From Mesostigma viride (Eukaryota; Streptophyta; Mesostigmatophyceae; Mesostigmatales; Mesostigmataceae), in the NCBI GenBank assembly GCA_009746045.1, contig RPFO01000138.1:280001-344000 (forward strand): a stretch of 64,000 bases of DNA, given 5' to 3'. How positions within the stretch are numbered: the first letter of the stretch is position 1; each line of letters opens with the position of its first letter. A program made the position numbers and the translations under genes. Shown one piece after another: positions 20,501 to 32,099 of this stretch. The notes below the pieces were generated by a model, which saw only the letters and a program-made list of their open reading frames with translations, ran no database searches and was not told the DNA's origin.

Positions 20501-22435
20501 AGCGCGCGGAGGAGGGCCACCTGATGCTAGCGTTTGCACCCAAGACTGGCCAGGTCACGCACGTGGTCTCATCAGGCGTGTGGATGCCGGAACATTACGC
20601 CGAGGTGAGCTTAATCGCCTACTAGACCACACTCTGCGCCAGTGTTCTGTTGGAAAGCCCAAACACCTCTGTGTGAGGTAACCCTGCAGCAGCACAGTTC
20701 GAAGCGGGGGGGGGGGGGGGGCAGCGCAATGCAGGGCAAGGGAGGCCATGCAGGCCGTGTGAGCAGGGCAAGGGAGGCCATGCAGGCCGTGTGAGCAGGG
20801 CAAGGGAGGCCATGCAGGCCGTGTGAGCAGGGCAAGGGAGGCCATGCAGGCCGTGTGAGCAGGGCAAGGGAGGCCATGCAGGCCGTGTGAGCAGGGCAAG
20901 GGAGGCCATGCAGGCCGTGTGAGCAGGGCAAGGGAGGCCATGCAGGCCGTGTGAGCAGGGCAAGGGAGGCCATGCAGGCCGTGTGAGCAGGGCAAGGGAG
21001 GCCATGCAGGCCGTGTGAGCAGGGCAAGGGGAGGCCATGCAGGCCGTGTGAGCAGGGCAAGGGAGGCCATGCAGGCCGTGTGAGCAGGGCAAGGGAGGCC
21101 ATGCAGGCCGTGTGAGCAGGGCAAGGGAGGCCATGCAGGCCGTGTGAGCAGGGCAAGGGAGGCCATGCAGGCCGTGTGAGCAGGGCAAGGGAGGCCATGC
21201 AGGCCGTGTGAGCAGGGCAAGGGAGGCCATGCAGGCCGTGTGAGCAGGGCAAGGGAGGCCATGCAGGCCGTGTGAGCAGGGCAAGGGAGGCCATGCAGGC
21301 CGTGTGAGCAGGGCAAGGGAGGCCATGCAGGCCGTGTGAGCAGGGCAAGGGAGGCCATGCAGGCCGTGTGAGCAGGGCAAGGGGAGGCCATGCAGGCCGT
21401 GTGAGCAGGGCAAGGGAGGCCATGCAGGCCGTGTGAGCAGGGCAAGGGAGGCCATGCAGGCCGTGTGAGCAGGGCAAGGGAGGCCATGCAGGCCATGTGA
21501 GCAGGGCAAGGGAGGCCATGCAGGCCGTGTGAGCAGGGCAAGGGGAGGCCATGCAGGCCGTGTGAGCAGGGCAAGGGAGGCCATGCAGGCCGTGTGAGCA
21601 GGGCAAGGGAGGCCATGCAGGCCGTGTGAGCAGGGCATGAGGGGGCCATTAGGGGCCATGCAAAGGGAGGCTCCGCGGGTAGACCTGCATGGGAGAACAG
21701 CCGGCAGCAGAGTTTGCTGTTGGCCCCAGAGTCCCTGGGTCTGTGGGTGGGGGATATCCCCGTTGGTGGCATCTCAGGATTTGTGTCATGTCCGGATGCA
21801 TGCAGGGCTTGTCTTGTTGGGGGGGGGGCACCAATAATCCATTTGAAGATTCAGGCGCCTGTGGGAAAGAAAGCCATCATGTCAGCACCTCTGCATTACT
21901 CAGAAAAGGCAATAATAGCCGCACAACCATGAAGGCAATAGTAGCCGCACAACCATGAAGCGAGGAATCGGTCCATGTGAGGGGTAGGGGCGCCTTCGGG
22001 CTTGGGCCATTGACCAGGTGCAGTGGCGCAGGGCGCCTGTTTGTGTTGACCTGGAGAAAGCAACATGGGTTGGCTGCCACATAGGGACACGTCCACAACG
22101 CTATGGGAGTCTGTGTTTGTGTGAGTAGGGCGTGCAACGCTGTCAAGATACAAACTCCTCATGAAGAGCATGAGCACAAAATTACAGAAATCGTGGTGCT
22201 CGTGGGAGCAGGAGGGCTGCGATGTCATGGCCAGTAGATATAGTGGCCCATTGGGTTCTGATTGAGGCGTGACCCGCTCTCCTTGTCTGCTGGGTCTTAT
22301 TATGTTGCATTTTTGAACCCAAACCGCTTGGCGGCATGGCTGCAGGCACTCACCCTGGCCAAAGAGAGTTGTGTGCAGCTGGATGACGTGCTGCGGGGCA
22401 CGCTGAGGGAGCAGGTGGCGCTGCCCATGGGGTGA
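13219..22435 (+). CDS. MTR3: Exosome complex RNase PH-like subunit, MTR3/EXOSC6 type
   Basis: Model: join 13219-13246, 13321-13410, 13556-13634, 14291-14402, 17626-17746, 18768-18856, 20455-20604, 22346-22435. All introns are GT-AG and phases match, giving about 252 aa against 272 for human EXOSC6. RNase PH-fold signatures run in order: DGRRRDGRIAEETRPV (exon 2), FRTGLISRAAGSAYAEW then TKVMVAVYGPR (exons 3-4), RLRCDVKVAAFASP (exon 4), SLALAHAGIAMRDLV (exon 6), and LLLDPSLEEQRAEEGHLML (exon 7). LLDP followed by an EE-rich stretch favours MTR3 over RRP41 or RRP46. MTR3 is a non-catalytic member of the six-subunit exosome ring acting in nuclear and cytoplasmic RNA 3'-end processing and decay. 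The first exon is the least certain: an in-frame ATG at 13263 with no first intron would give about 262 aa. Introns 4, 6 and 7 are 1.6-3.2 kb and full of repeats. Confidence 0.9.
14455..14530. repeat. (GT)n microsatellite in MTR3 intron 4
   Basis: A near-pure GT dinucleotide run, followed by GC- and TG-rich alternating sequence to about 14830. It begins about 50 bases after the donor of exon 4. It produces Val/Cys or Thr/His open frames on both strands that are not genes. Confidence 0.95.
15039..15370. mobile_element. MITE with 26-bp inverted ends and TA flanks, in MTR3 intron 4
   Basis: The left end (TACAGCCATTACCGCGTTAA, continuing GTTGCG) and the right end (15345-15370, inverse TACAGTCATTACCACGTTAA) match over 26 bases with two differences. 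If the outer TA is the target duplication, the element is about 328 bp, begins CAG and ends CTG, as in Tc1/mariner-type MITEs. Internal copies of CGTTAAGTTGCG occur near 15085 and 15295-15325. No coding sequence is present, so it would need a transposase in trans. Confidence 0.75.
16437..17465. repeat. 37-bp minisatellite, about 28 copies, MTR3 intron 4
   Basis: The unit contains CTCATGCCTGCCCGCCCCGT followed by CTCCTGTCACTAAAGCA. Copies in the first part are almost identical. From about 16805 onward, variants with CATCTCC, CACGAAAGCACGC and CACGCAAGCACGC interleave. Because 37 is not a multiple of 3, all frames are read in turn, giving a 37-residue pseudo-protein repeat. Confidence 0.97.
18960..19195. 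repeat. 10-bp minisatellite (GGATGAGGTG), MTR3 intron 6
   Basis: More than 20 units of GGATGAGGTG or GGATGAGGGG-like sequence. The G-rich plus strand has many closely spaced GGG runs and could form G-quadruplexes. Confidence 0.9.
19870..20072. repeat. 33-34-bp minisatellite, about 6 copies, MTR3 intron 6
   Basis: The unit contains GTGTGAGTGTTGTTCCTGAC then AAGGTTGCTTTGC. Copies alternate between GTTGTTCC and GTCGTTCC. Confidence 0.9.
20730..21640. repeat. 32-bp minisatellite, about 28 copies, MTR3 intron 7
   Basis: The unit contains GGGAGGCCATGCAGGCCGTG then TGAGCAGGGCAA. It is highly homogeneous, with occasional one-base insertions (GGGGAGG) at about 21030, 21380 and 21541. It follows a poly-G run at about 20706-20721. 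Three overlapping minus-strand open frames of more than 300 codons are artefacts of the repeat. Confidence 0.97.
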
Positions 22436-23911
22436 TTACTTACAAGGCTGGACATTTCTACCTCCATTCATTTGCATCATCTGGGGCGACTCAACACATG
22501 CGGATAAGATACCAGCGTGCTGGAGCTGCCACGGTCCGGATTCTCCGAATTTCATGTGGTTGGCGCTAGTTGTCTCATTATTCCCGCGCGTGCAAGCTAG
22601 TGCTTTCCATCGCCGCATGCACACAGTAACAAGGGCGGGGCCATGCAGCAGGACTTACACCTGCATCTTCTCTCATGATGCAAGCCACAAGTGCAATCAT
22701 AATAGCATCTGATTAGGAATAGTCAGAGCCTGCTTGGCATCTAGTGTATGTAGCTAGGTGCGATACCAATGGCATATCGGATGATATGATAGGATGTATT
22801 TTCTCTTTAGCTCCATCGTTACTGATCACTAAGTTTGTATTTTTTAAAAAATAATGCATAGATTGATATAATTGGTATTGACTGAACACCTGTAAGAAAG
22901 CTGGTTGGAATGCAACGAGACGAATCTATCGCATGACCAGCACATGATACTTTTGCTGCGACAGCTAGCAGCCTAGCACTTACAATCGACCAGGCAAGGT
23001 CTTTCATGTTATGTTCCTAATTAATTAATTAATTAATTAATTAATTAAAGTCTGTCAGGTGCGCTGGCAACGTGCCCAATTCGACCCTGGTCGGATACAA
23101 CTCCCTTACGTACCCAGGTCTAAACAGCTTGAAGTACCCATCACTTATCACTTGTCAGTGATTATAACCAACTGGACTGGGCTATCAAGGCTAAGCTACT
23201 GTATTAACGTACTATCCTGGTACCATCCAAAGACTCTTTGATAAAACTTTCATACATGTCCATGACATGTCCTCTAGACAATCGCGGTTTGTCTCCACAT
23301 GCGTGCACGAGGACTGAAGCCCCCCAAAATGTTACCTACGAGTTGCATGTGATTGCCAGAATGTAAGAAACACGCGACTTGGTCAATCGCTTAGGCACGT
23401 GGATGCACGCGGTAATGGCTACGCACTACAGGAATTTTCGCAGGGAAGACAGCATGCAGGCACTTTCGACATGCAGGTATTTGATATTTAGCAGTTGATA
23501 TTTTTTTGTAGTTTTTGCGCACTTTCCGTTTTATCCGAGTATTCGCTGTCACAAACCGTCGCGCAACATACTTCGCTTCACGGAATCCATTTCCTAGACC
23601 GCAGAAATACATATTTCGGCACATAAAAGCCACGCATTTTGAGTTTCTGTCGCTGCGGTTTTGGTTCCCGGTTTCAGGTGGTCCATGCGTTATTTCATCC
23701 TTTAGCAGATCGCCACCCGATGCCTTGACCAAATATGTTGTAAGGAGACGGTACTGACGTTGAAGTCGTTTCCTACACCTGGGGCATGCAAGAGCCGGAC
23801 ATGCACGACTGGCAGTTCTACGTAGAGCCCTCGTTAGCTAGATATGCTTCAATGACGAGGCTCTAAACTACTGCGAGCACCATTTTTCTTTTAAGGAAGC
23901 GCAAAACTGCG
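22436..23911. other. Intergenic region between MTR3 and the glycosyltransferase gene
   Basis: Contains a dispersed GGTCCGGATTCT-family repeat just after the MTR3 stop (22453-22585) and a TTAATTAA run of about 30 bases at 23018-23048. A TGTAA at 22891-22895 is a possible but distant polyadenylation motif. Just before the next gene, 23823-23868 can form an imperfect hairpin (TAGAGCCCTCGT against ACGAGGCTCTA). No coding sequence is supported. Confidence 0.5.
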
Positions 23912-26900
23912 ATGAGGTCGAAGCTCATTTGGCAGGGTGCCATTGCCGCGCTGGCAATCACAATTGCATACTTCAACCAGGTGTGTGATAGAGCGCATTG
24001 CCTCGTCTGCTTGTCTCAGGATACAAAAATGTTAGCATGTCGCTTACATGCCTTGCAGGGACTGTGCCAGGTAATCCTTTGTATTGACCACACGTGTTGC
24101 GTGGGAAATATGCCATCTGCACGCATTCTTGTCCTCAGGAGAAGCTTGAAGGCGGCTTGCTCGAGGTTTCCAAGTCCGCGAAGCAGCTGCTATGGGCTGC
24201 CCACAGCGCTTCCACTGTGCCGCGACCAGTGTCGGGAGAAATGGACTCCGCTCATCCTTTGCCCTTCAGTATCTGGTGGATGGTAAGGCGCTACTGCTGC
24301 TCTTCACCGCAGTAGATAGCTCAGGTGTCATCAATGGCTGAGCAGATCAGCTTAAACCCCGCACCCAGCGGATGTTTGCTGCGGATGTGCCCTCCCTGCC
24401 CACAGCTACCCTGGCGATGCGCCCACTGCTGTGGCACCACCCCTTGCGGCCACAGATATCGTGGTAGGTATACTCTGCTTTGTGATGGCGGCAAGCTTTG
24501 CGGATGCCACCAACTCTGCTGTGGTAAATAGTCAGGTGTAAATAATCAGGTCTGTTTCTGGACTGTGGAGGGTGCCATGGTGGGGAGCCTTTCCCTACTC
24601 TTTGTGACTGCCAGAAGCAGCTATTGTCATAGGCCATCTGGCCCAGAAGCAGAGCGTTTGTAGCACAACTAGGATATGTGAGGAGATTGCCTATTCGCGT
24701 CGCAGGACCCTCAGGGTAGTCCCACCGGTCACTGCACGCGTCACAAGCTACTGTTGTCGGTGGATGGGAAACTCGAGCAGCATGCCCCTGCTCAAGCTTC
24801 TTGGCCAAGCTGTGCTGACTGCTGACATGCCATACCCATCCCCCCTGCAACATCCCCCCTGCAACATCCCCCCTGCAACATCCCCCCGGCCACTTTGCCA
24901 CTGCCCCATCCCCAGGCCCCATTCCTCGCAGGGGGCGGCTACTGCTCCGAAGCGATCGCCTTTGTGCTGGCGCTCGCGTCACTGGCCGATGTGGCCCCTG
25001 CCCTGCACATCAGCCCCCACGGGGACGCTTTCTCCCGCGTGTTTGTGCAAGGGCTCAGCGCCCGCACAAAGCAGGTGGGGAGGGGGGACGCGTGCGGGGC
25101 GTCATTTTAGAAAGGAAAGGGGTAGGGAATCGAAAAGCCTATCGGGCCCCTTCGTGTGTGTGGCTATGCACCCTTACACACAATTAGTACAGATATAGGC
25201 ACAGCCCAGCGCCGTTTCCGGTGTGGATGGCAGGCGGTGGCTGGGCGATGCGAGGCTGCATCTGGCTGCTTGCATGCACATGACGGCAACGGGATGCCAC
25301 CAACCTGCGATGGGGATCAGGTGCCACCAATCAAGAGTAGCAACGGGCCGGGGGACCCAACGCGTTGACCCTCTCATAGGCGGGAACGGAGAAACAGCTT
25401 CCTAAATAAACAGCGGGAACGGAGAAACAGCTTCCTAAATAAACAGCGGGAACGGAGAAACAGCTTCCTAAATAAACAGCGGGAATGGACAAACAGCTCC
25501 CTAAATAAGCAGCGGGAACGGACAAACAGCTTCCTAAATAAACAGCGGGAACGGAGAAACAGCTTCCTAAATAAACAGCGGGAATGGACAAACAGCTTCC
25601 TAAATAAACAAACTCCTGCTGCGTAGAGAGCCTGCTGCCCCTGAGCTGCGATCCCCCTGCCTTTTCCCCTCTGAGCCGGCAACTGCCTGCTGTGGAGGCG
25701 GTTGGGCGTCACAGGAAGGCCCACTTTGTAGCCAGGGGCATGGTTGGCAGTGGTGATGTTGGGCCACGTCGCCGATGCTAGTTGATGGGTCAATATGTAA
25801 GGGCCAAGGATGTTTCTTTGTAGAGCTTGCTTCAGAAGAAAGGAAATTAGCATGGGACAAGCCACGGCTATCTTGGTACGCACGCCATCTTAGTAACTAG
25901 GTACACCATCTTAGTAACTAGGTAGGCATCATCCAACCTGCTACGAAGTGCCCCACTCTGTCCATGATGTATCTACGCGCCCCACTCTGTCCATGATGTA
26001 TCCACGCGCCATGCCTACCACCTTGTCCCCAACTCTGTAGGCTTGTGCACATCAACCTCGGTAGGCCACTGTCGCACAAGTAGTAGACACTCACACGTAC
26101 ATGCAAGCACGGGCACAAAAGCATTATGCATGCACACGCGCACACGCACACGCACGCACACACGCACACGCACAAACACACTCGCACACGCACACGCACA
26201 CGCACACGCACACGCACACGCACACGCACACGCACACGCACACGCACACGCACACGCACACGCACACGCACACGCACACGCACACGCACACGCACACGCA
26301 CCCAGTCACAAGCTCTTGTTTACTCGCGCACGGTGCTCTTTGGTTGGCCACACCGCGCATGTGGATCATGTCCACAGAAGCTGCAAGGCATGATGACAGA
26401 CGGCCGCAACATGGACGCCTCGCGCAGCGTGATTATCTGCCACAGGTATGTGCATGCACAAGGGGCGCAGCGGCAGCAGTAGCCGGTGCTGTAGGGGTGT
26501 GGGGGGCAGCCACAGGCGTGGGGGCTAGCAACCTCATAGTGTCTGGATCGTGTTGTGCACTTGCACGTGGCCGGTGTGGAGGTATGGGGACAACCCCTGG
26601 CTTTATTGGGATGTCTGCCATGAACATGCCTTCCTGGTACGACGCGTCGTCTTTGGCCACGTGCATCTCGCCTGTAGCGACGCGCTTGCGCAACCTTTCT
26701 GTTTCGGTACGAGCAAGCTGGACTGGACATATGGAGGCCCTCATATCTGCCTGCCCTGCCCTCGCGGCCTCACGCGTGGGCCATGCTGTCATCCGATTCA
26801 TCCGGGTCATTTGAGTCATCACTTGCGCTGATCTTTTGCGCAACAAGGAAAAGAGGTTGGAGTCAACAGACGGTATTCAATCGCTTTCAACCATCCATGT

Positions 26901-29900
26901 TTTCCATGGCCATTTATGAAATCGGTGCATCCCTGTGTTGGGATGGTTCAGACATGTCATCTCTAGCCCCCTAGAAGGACCCCCCATGCATGCCCAGCTT
27001 GGTGTCTGCCAGCGCACGGCGAGTTCTGTGTCCCCTGGCCATCGCAGCCATCGCATCTGGGTGCGTGACCAACCAGAACATGGGAGAAGATAGCAGAATT
27101 TTTTGCCAAGGTGCACTCCATAGGGGTGATGTATAGCGGCAGGCTTGATGCTATAGCGGCAGGCTTGATGCGATAGCTGCAGGCTTGATGCTATAGCGGC
27201 AGGCTTGATGCTATAGCTGCAGGCTTGATGCGATCGCTGCAGGCTTGATGCGATTGCTGCAGGAATGATGGGTACTGGGTTGGGGGTATACCGTCATACA
27301 GATATGTTATATTGATAAGGTTGTGGCAGCTGCCTGGATCCCCATTCTGGGTCTTCACTTGAACACCCATGGGCTTATTTCTTTTTGGTCTTGCTTACTA
27401 TGCTGGCAACCATTACTCCTACGCCTACTGCCCTTACTGCGCAGCGAACCTGGCGCGTGGGCGCCTCCCTTGTACAAGACACCGCCGTGCCCGCCCGTGG
27501 GCTATGACCGAGCGCTCTACGTGGTGGTGAGTCGCGAAGCACGGTGCGCCCTCAGGATGTTGGCCATCGCAGGATAGCGCAGCCCCGGTTCCCCTGGTTT
27601 TGTTTAGGGTCGTCCGTCCAAGGGGTCCACGGAGACCTTGTTCCGGGTAGTATTATGGCCAGACCCCATTGGTTGCTCGGCAGGCATCAATGCATGGAGA
27701 ACAGTGCAACATGGCACATGAGGAGACCCACAGAAGTGGTGAGATTGACGGGGTTGGAGGGGGGGATGGAGCGGGCCAACGGGGTGATCAGGTGGGTGGG
27801 CAGCATGCACAAAGGACTTTTCGCATCACGTGACGCGCTCACTCCGTCTTCTCTCCACATCGCACCCTGGCAGGGTCGCACCATGTTCGAGACGGACTCT
27901 GTGAGCCCCCACCATGTGCAGCGCTGCAACCGCATGGACGAGATCTGGGTGCCCACCCACTTCCACCTAGAGACCTTCACGCGCGCGGGGGTGAACGCCA
28001 GCCGCCTTGTCGTGGTGCCCGAACCCGTGGACATTGACTTCTACCATCCGGACACTGCCGAGCCGCTGCGACTCGAGGAGTATGCCGAGCAGGTGTTTGG
28101 GCCGCCACGTGGCGAGATAGGCATGCGTGCAGGGGATGGGGAAATGGACGATGCCTGGGCCAACCGCGGCCCCTTTGTCTTCCTCAGCGTGTTCAAGTGG
28201 GAGGAGCGCAAGGGGTGGGACTTCCTGCTGACCGCCTTCCTCGAGGAGTTTGACGCGCGGCAGGATGACGTGGCGCTCTATATCCTGACCAACGCGTACC
28301 ACTCCTCCGACGACTTTGCACAGATGGTACGTGGCCCCTGTATGTCGCCCCTTTAGCCACACTGCTGGCATCTGCTGGCAGCTGCTGGCACCACTGCGGT
28401 GCTAATGGTTAAACTGCTCGTTTTGTGCACGCCCGGTGGCGTCTTCCACTTAGGTGTTATCGAAACATCGTATGCTCGTTGGAAGTTTTCATTGAGCCAG
28501 CTTGTGGAGAGGCCATGTTTCGGGTTTGTCGCGTGAGGGGTGAACCAGGTAGCAAAGTAGTCAGGACTTGCACTAGTCTGTGTGCGCTAGAGGGCGGTTC
28601 ATGCAGGGTAAGACCTGCTCGCATGCCTGTTGCTTCCTAGAAGGCACAGACTTAGGTAGCATAGAATGTTCCCAGATTGATGCCTACCATGGGCATGTGA
28701 CAATCCATTGGAAGTGCTCTCTCTGTCCCCTGTTGCTTTCCCTAGTAGTGCCAGCATGGACTGGGAGGGTGCATTGTGTGGCTGGCTCGCCATCCCTGCC
28801 CATTGTGACGGAAAAAGAACGTCCGCACTTGTGGATGGTATGCTGGCGGTGCCTGCACAGATGCGGGATCTGGTGGAACGCAAGGGCATCCTGCTGCGAG
28901 CGGAGCGCGCCCCCCCCCGCATCTACGTAATCCGCCGGCACATCCCCACGTTGCAGATGCCAGCACTCTACAAGGCCGCGCACGCAGTAGTGCTGCCCAG
29001 CCGGGGGGAGGGCTGGGGCCGGCCGCAAGTGGAGGCCATGGCCATGGCGCTGCCCGTCATCTCCACCTGGTGGTCCGGCATGACCGAGTACATGACGGCC
29101 GACAACAGCTACCCCCTGCAGGTGGAGGGGCTGGACGTGGTGACGTCAGGGCCGTTCGAGGTAAGCACGGTGCTGGCTGGCCATGCATGGGCGCTGTTGT
29201 TGTAGGGCCAGGTGTCTGGCGTCCGCTGCAATAAACATATGAACCACGGTCTGTCGTTCCGGCAGAACAACTGTGGCAGGGGGGCATACGGCTGTGCCGC
29301 TGTGACTTTAACCCTTAGTCCGTTAACCCCCCGACCTGTCGGGGGGTTTGACTAACGGTCGAATTTCGCGCCGCGCCGAGAGCGCCGCGCCACTAGTGAC
29401 GGATGTCAGTGGTCCGGTGGGTCCGGGAACACTTAGGGACGAAGGTGATGCATAGGTTTGGGGGTAATATTCGCCATAGCCTGGTAATTACAACGTGCAT
29501 TGAGAATGTATCACGTGACTTTGGCGGGAAATTTTCGCTCGCGCGCGCGCGTAATGAGATATGGCTGCCAACGTGCCGCTGTTACGAAATTTTTGCGTCT
29601 CACGGCTTGAAACGGTTCAGAATGTTGCTCAGAATGACGATGCATGATTTTCGTAGGTCAGGCACGGCCAGATTTATAGGGTTGGGAAAATACAGGTAGG
29701 AAAATATAGCTTTCCTGGTCGTCAGTTCCAGATGAGTCATAGCTTATCATAGGTCGATTTTCTCCCTATGGCCGGGCAATCTGCGCCAGCCCGGGCATCC
29801 AGTTTGGGTATGGGACGTCAGCTGCAGCGTTTGCTGAGAATGCGGGCTAGTTTAGTAGCCATCTTTGCACGGAACATCGACCTGGTAGTCATGGCGGATC

Positions 29901-31152
29901 ATGAAGTATGCGGCTATTGCGGCCTTTGAATGTAGAGCATCAGTATGTGTGAGATATGAGGGTCCCGGCCAGCGGAATCCGGGTAGGGCATGAACGAGCC
30001 AGGTAAGACAACGTATTTGCGAGTTGTTTGCAGCGGAATATGTATCCCATGCATTATAAATGACGATTTTATCCATGCATATTTCAGCAAGTTTCATGCC
30101 TGTTGTAAAGAGTGGTATTAGCCCTGAAAGTGCCCAGTTTTTGGCATTTCTTTGGAGTATACCACTCCGTCAGTGCAGGTAGGCAACGTGTTTGTATTCC
30201 AGCACTTTTGGCAGCCTTTGATAGCTTGTTATAATGCATTATTGTGTTGCATGTCATAGATAGCTGTTTACACGCGCGTAACCCACACACATGTATGAGC
30301 ACGTTTTATAGGGGTAATGGGTTATCCGGGTGGTCTGACCCAAGGAAACCACCATTGGACTATCCAACTAAGTTGTCCAATGTTGTTATTGAGATTCCCT
30401 GCCCTCCCTGGGAAGTTAGGGTGGGGTAGACTTTTCCTTGGGGAAAAAAGATCGTCTTTTGGCCAACTTTGACTGAAGCTATCATCCAAATGCTTTGATA
30501 AAGCCCAGGTATTATTGCATATTCTGAAAGCCCTTGAAGTGTAGATACTCCTAGCATCATGGTTGGGGGTATTTGGAGTTGTGGCCTGTGAGTTATGATT
30601 TTTTTCATTTTCAGGGGTATGAAAGTGCCAAAAATGGGTCAGCGGACTATGGGTTAAAGGAAAGGGTGGCGGATGGAATATCTTGATGCTCGTTGGTGTT
30701 TGTGACAAATTGTTGTGGCGGCCCATGGTTGCCTAAGATGAGATCAGCATTGTATTACTGCTAGGAATTAGCTTGCTAGCTGTATTTGACATCTTCGCAA
30801 CTATCGCGAAGCAGATGGCCTGTCAAGAAGGACACCTTTCAAGTCTAGGATGTGATCACTGTGTGGATGCGATAAGCTGGTTTATGATGCTTCTCTCGTG
30901 CTGCTGCTTTGACATGCTTTTGTATACTGGGACGACATGCGAGCGCAGGGTCACCACTGGGCACGGCCGAGCATCCAGCATCTGCGCACGCTGATTCGGC
31001 GCGTCTACGAACATCCAGACGAAGCCAGGAGCAAAGGGTTGCGTGCGCGGCGAGACATGGAGGAGAAGTATGCGCCCACTGTGTTGGCGCAGAGCGTGAA
31101 GAGGGAGCTGATGCGTATTGAGAAGAAGCTTCGCGACCTTGGAAAACTGTGA
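23912..31152 (+). CDS. Membrane-anchored GT-B glycosyltransferase (glycosyl transferases group 1, GT4-like)
   Basis: Model: join 23912-23980, 24139-24282, 24916-25074, 26378-26445, 27445-27526, 27874-28326, 28861-29160, 30949-31152. All introns are GT-AG with matching phases, giving about 492 aa. Residues 5-21 (LIWQGAIAALAITIAYF) after a short basic N-terminus form one membrane segment, suggesting a type II Golgi or ER protein. WMAPFLAGGGYCSEA (residues 70-84) is typical of the nucleotide-sugar transferase N-domain of this plant-type family. CHSEPGAWAPPLY and GRTMFETD (175-182) follow, then SVFKWEERKGWD (279-290). The C-domain has the E-x7-E motif in SRGEGWGRPQVEAMA (Glu375 and Glu383). These support a retaining GT-B enzyme that transfers a sugar from a nucleotide-sugar donor; the acceptor cannot be deduced. 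A TGTAA motif lies at 31195-31199, about 43 bases after the stop. The joins at exons 6-7 and 7-8 rest on phase and family continuity. Confidence 0.9.
25380..25612. repeat. 33-bp minisatellite, 7 copies, glycosyltransferase intron 3
   Basis: The unit contains GCGGGAACGGAGAAACAGCT then TCCTAAATAAACA. Some copies read GGAATGGACAAACAG. Since 33 is a multiple of three, one minus-strand frame stays open as an 11-residue repeat, but it lies inside an intron on the opposite strand. Confidence 0.95.
26128..26305. repeat. (CACACG)n hexanucleotide repeat, glycosyltransferase intron 3
   Basis: About 25 units of CACACG/CGCACA. It ends about 75 bases before the next exon. Repetitive Arg-Thr, Val-Cys and His-Thr frames on both strands are not genes. 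Confidence 0.95.
27128..27264. repeat. 20-bp minisatellite, about 7 copies, glycosyltransferase intron 4
   Basis: The unit is TATAGCGGCAGGCTTGATGC with variants in the AGCGGC/AGCTGC and CTAT/CGAT positions. Confidence 0.93.
29312..29358. other. Hairpin in glycosyltransferase intron 7
   Basis: CCCCCCGAC (29327-29335) pairs perfectly with GTCGGGGGG (29338-29346), and the outer TTAGTC (29315-29320) pairs with GACTAA (29350-29355). It lies about 150 bases after the exon 7 donor in a 1.8-kb intron. It is a strong cruciform or RNA hairpin of unknown role. Confidence 0.7.
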
Positions 31153-31910
31153 ACATGTGCCACTACGTGCATGACCGTGCAATCGTCAGAATTTTGTAAT
31201 GGACAACGTGGATATGCCGGACCTGTTCGGCAGCAATGGATGCAGGCAAGTAGCTCATTGCATCCCACGTGGCCACATCCGCACAGGGCTAGAGAGAAGT
31301 TTCCATAGCTTTGCTGAGATCTGTGAGACCTGTGCGCCCCACTCCCCATGGACTGGACGGAGGCACGGCATCAACTAAACATGACATAATGGAGTATGAT
31401 CCATTGTACAAGCTGACAATGCTTCTCCAGGGTGATCCTTCGCCACGGTGATCGCGACCAGCGTTCATGCATGGGGGTCGATCGAAGTTTGCCATTAAAA
31501 AGAAATCCTAGTAGTTAACATACAATTGCATCCATTTAATTAGCTCACGTGAAGTCACGTGGGCCTGCGTCGCGTGGGTGCCAACACAGAGTAAAGGAAC
31601 CTTCAACCCCAATACACAATGAGGAGGGAGGGCGCCCTAGCTTCTCTCACTGCCACAAGCCGGTGGGCAGGCCACTCGAGCGCTCTCTCCACAGCGCAGG
31701 GTGCCGGGGCGCAACAATGTACTGTCCGGGTGCAATACAACCATGCAGTACCATAGGTAGGCTGACACATAGCATCCATGAACACATGCACATATGTCTG
31801 TTCCATGATCGATCAAGGTCAGGAGAGGTGTTTAGCCTCACATGCATGCAAGTACATGGAGCCAGCGAGTATTACGCGAGCGATCGAAATTCCCGTAAAA
31901 TTATAATTAA
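31153..31910. other. Intergenic region 3' of the glycosyltransferase gene
   Basis: Holds the presumed 3' UTR of the glycosyltransferase (TGTAA at 31195-31199). I see no gene in the rest. The A/T-rich end at 31893-31918 leads into a LINE 3' end. Confidence 0.4.
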
Positions 31911-32080
31911 ATTATAACATGACTCCGTTGGGAGATCATGTAGCACGTATTCCCTTGCTGGGTGGATATGGAGGTGGGCGAAGCCGTGAAACCGAACTAA
32001 GCTAATTCTAAGCTAATCTAGACAACCCTAACCACGTACTCTACTCAGCAAAGCGCCCAGGCTTCCCGTACATAGTAATT
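31911..32080 (-). mobile_element. 5'-truncated LINE copy, 3' UTR
   Basis: AACATGACTCCGTTGGGAGA followed by TCATGTAGCACG is the inverted 3' end signature of the LINE family, preceded by an AATTAAATTATAA tail. It continues with GGGTGGATATGGAGGTGGG, a 3' UTR-like stretch, and no coding sequence. Confidence 0.5.
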
Positions 32081-32099
32081 GTTAAGTGCCTCACTGGCT

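Noticed and set aside
20555-21772. Three overlapping minus-strand frames of 331-405 codons
   Set aside because: They read through the 32-bp minisatellite in three frames and lie over an intron and exon of the MTR3 gene on the other strand.
13219-22435. Identification as catalytic bacterial-type RNase PH or as RRP41
   Set aside because: The LLDP block followed by an EE-rich stretch and the spacing fit MTR3/EXOSC6 better. RRP41 remains the main alternative until a tree is made.
25374-25883. A 169-codon minus-strand frame with an 11-residue repeat
   Set aside because: The 33-bp minisatellite keeps the frame open. It lies within an intron of the opposite-strand glycosyltransferase gene.
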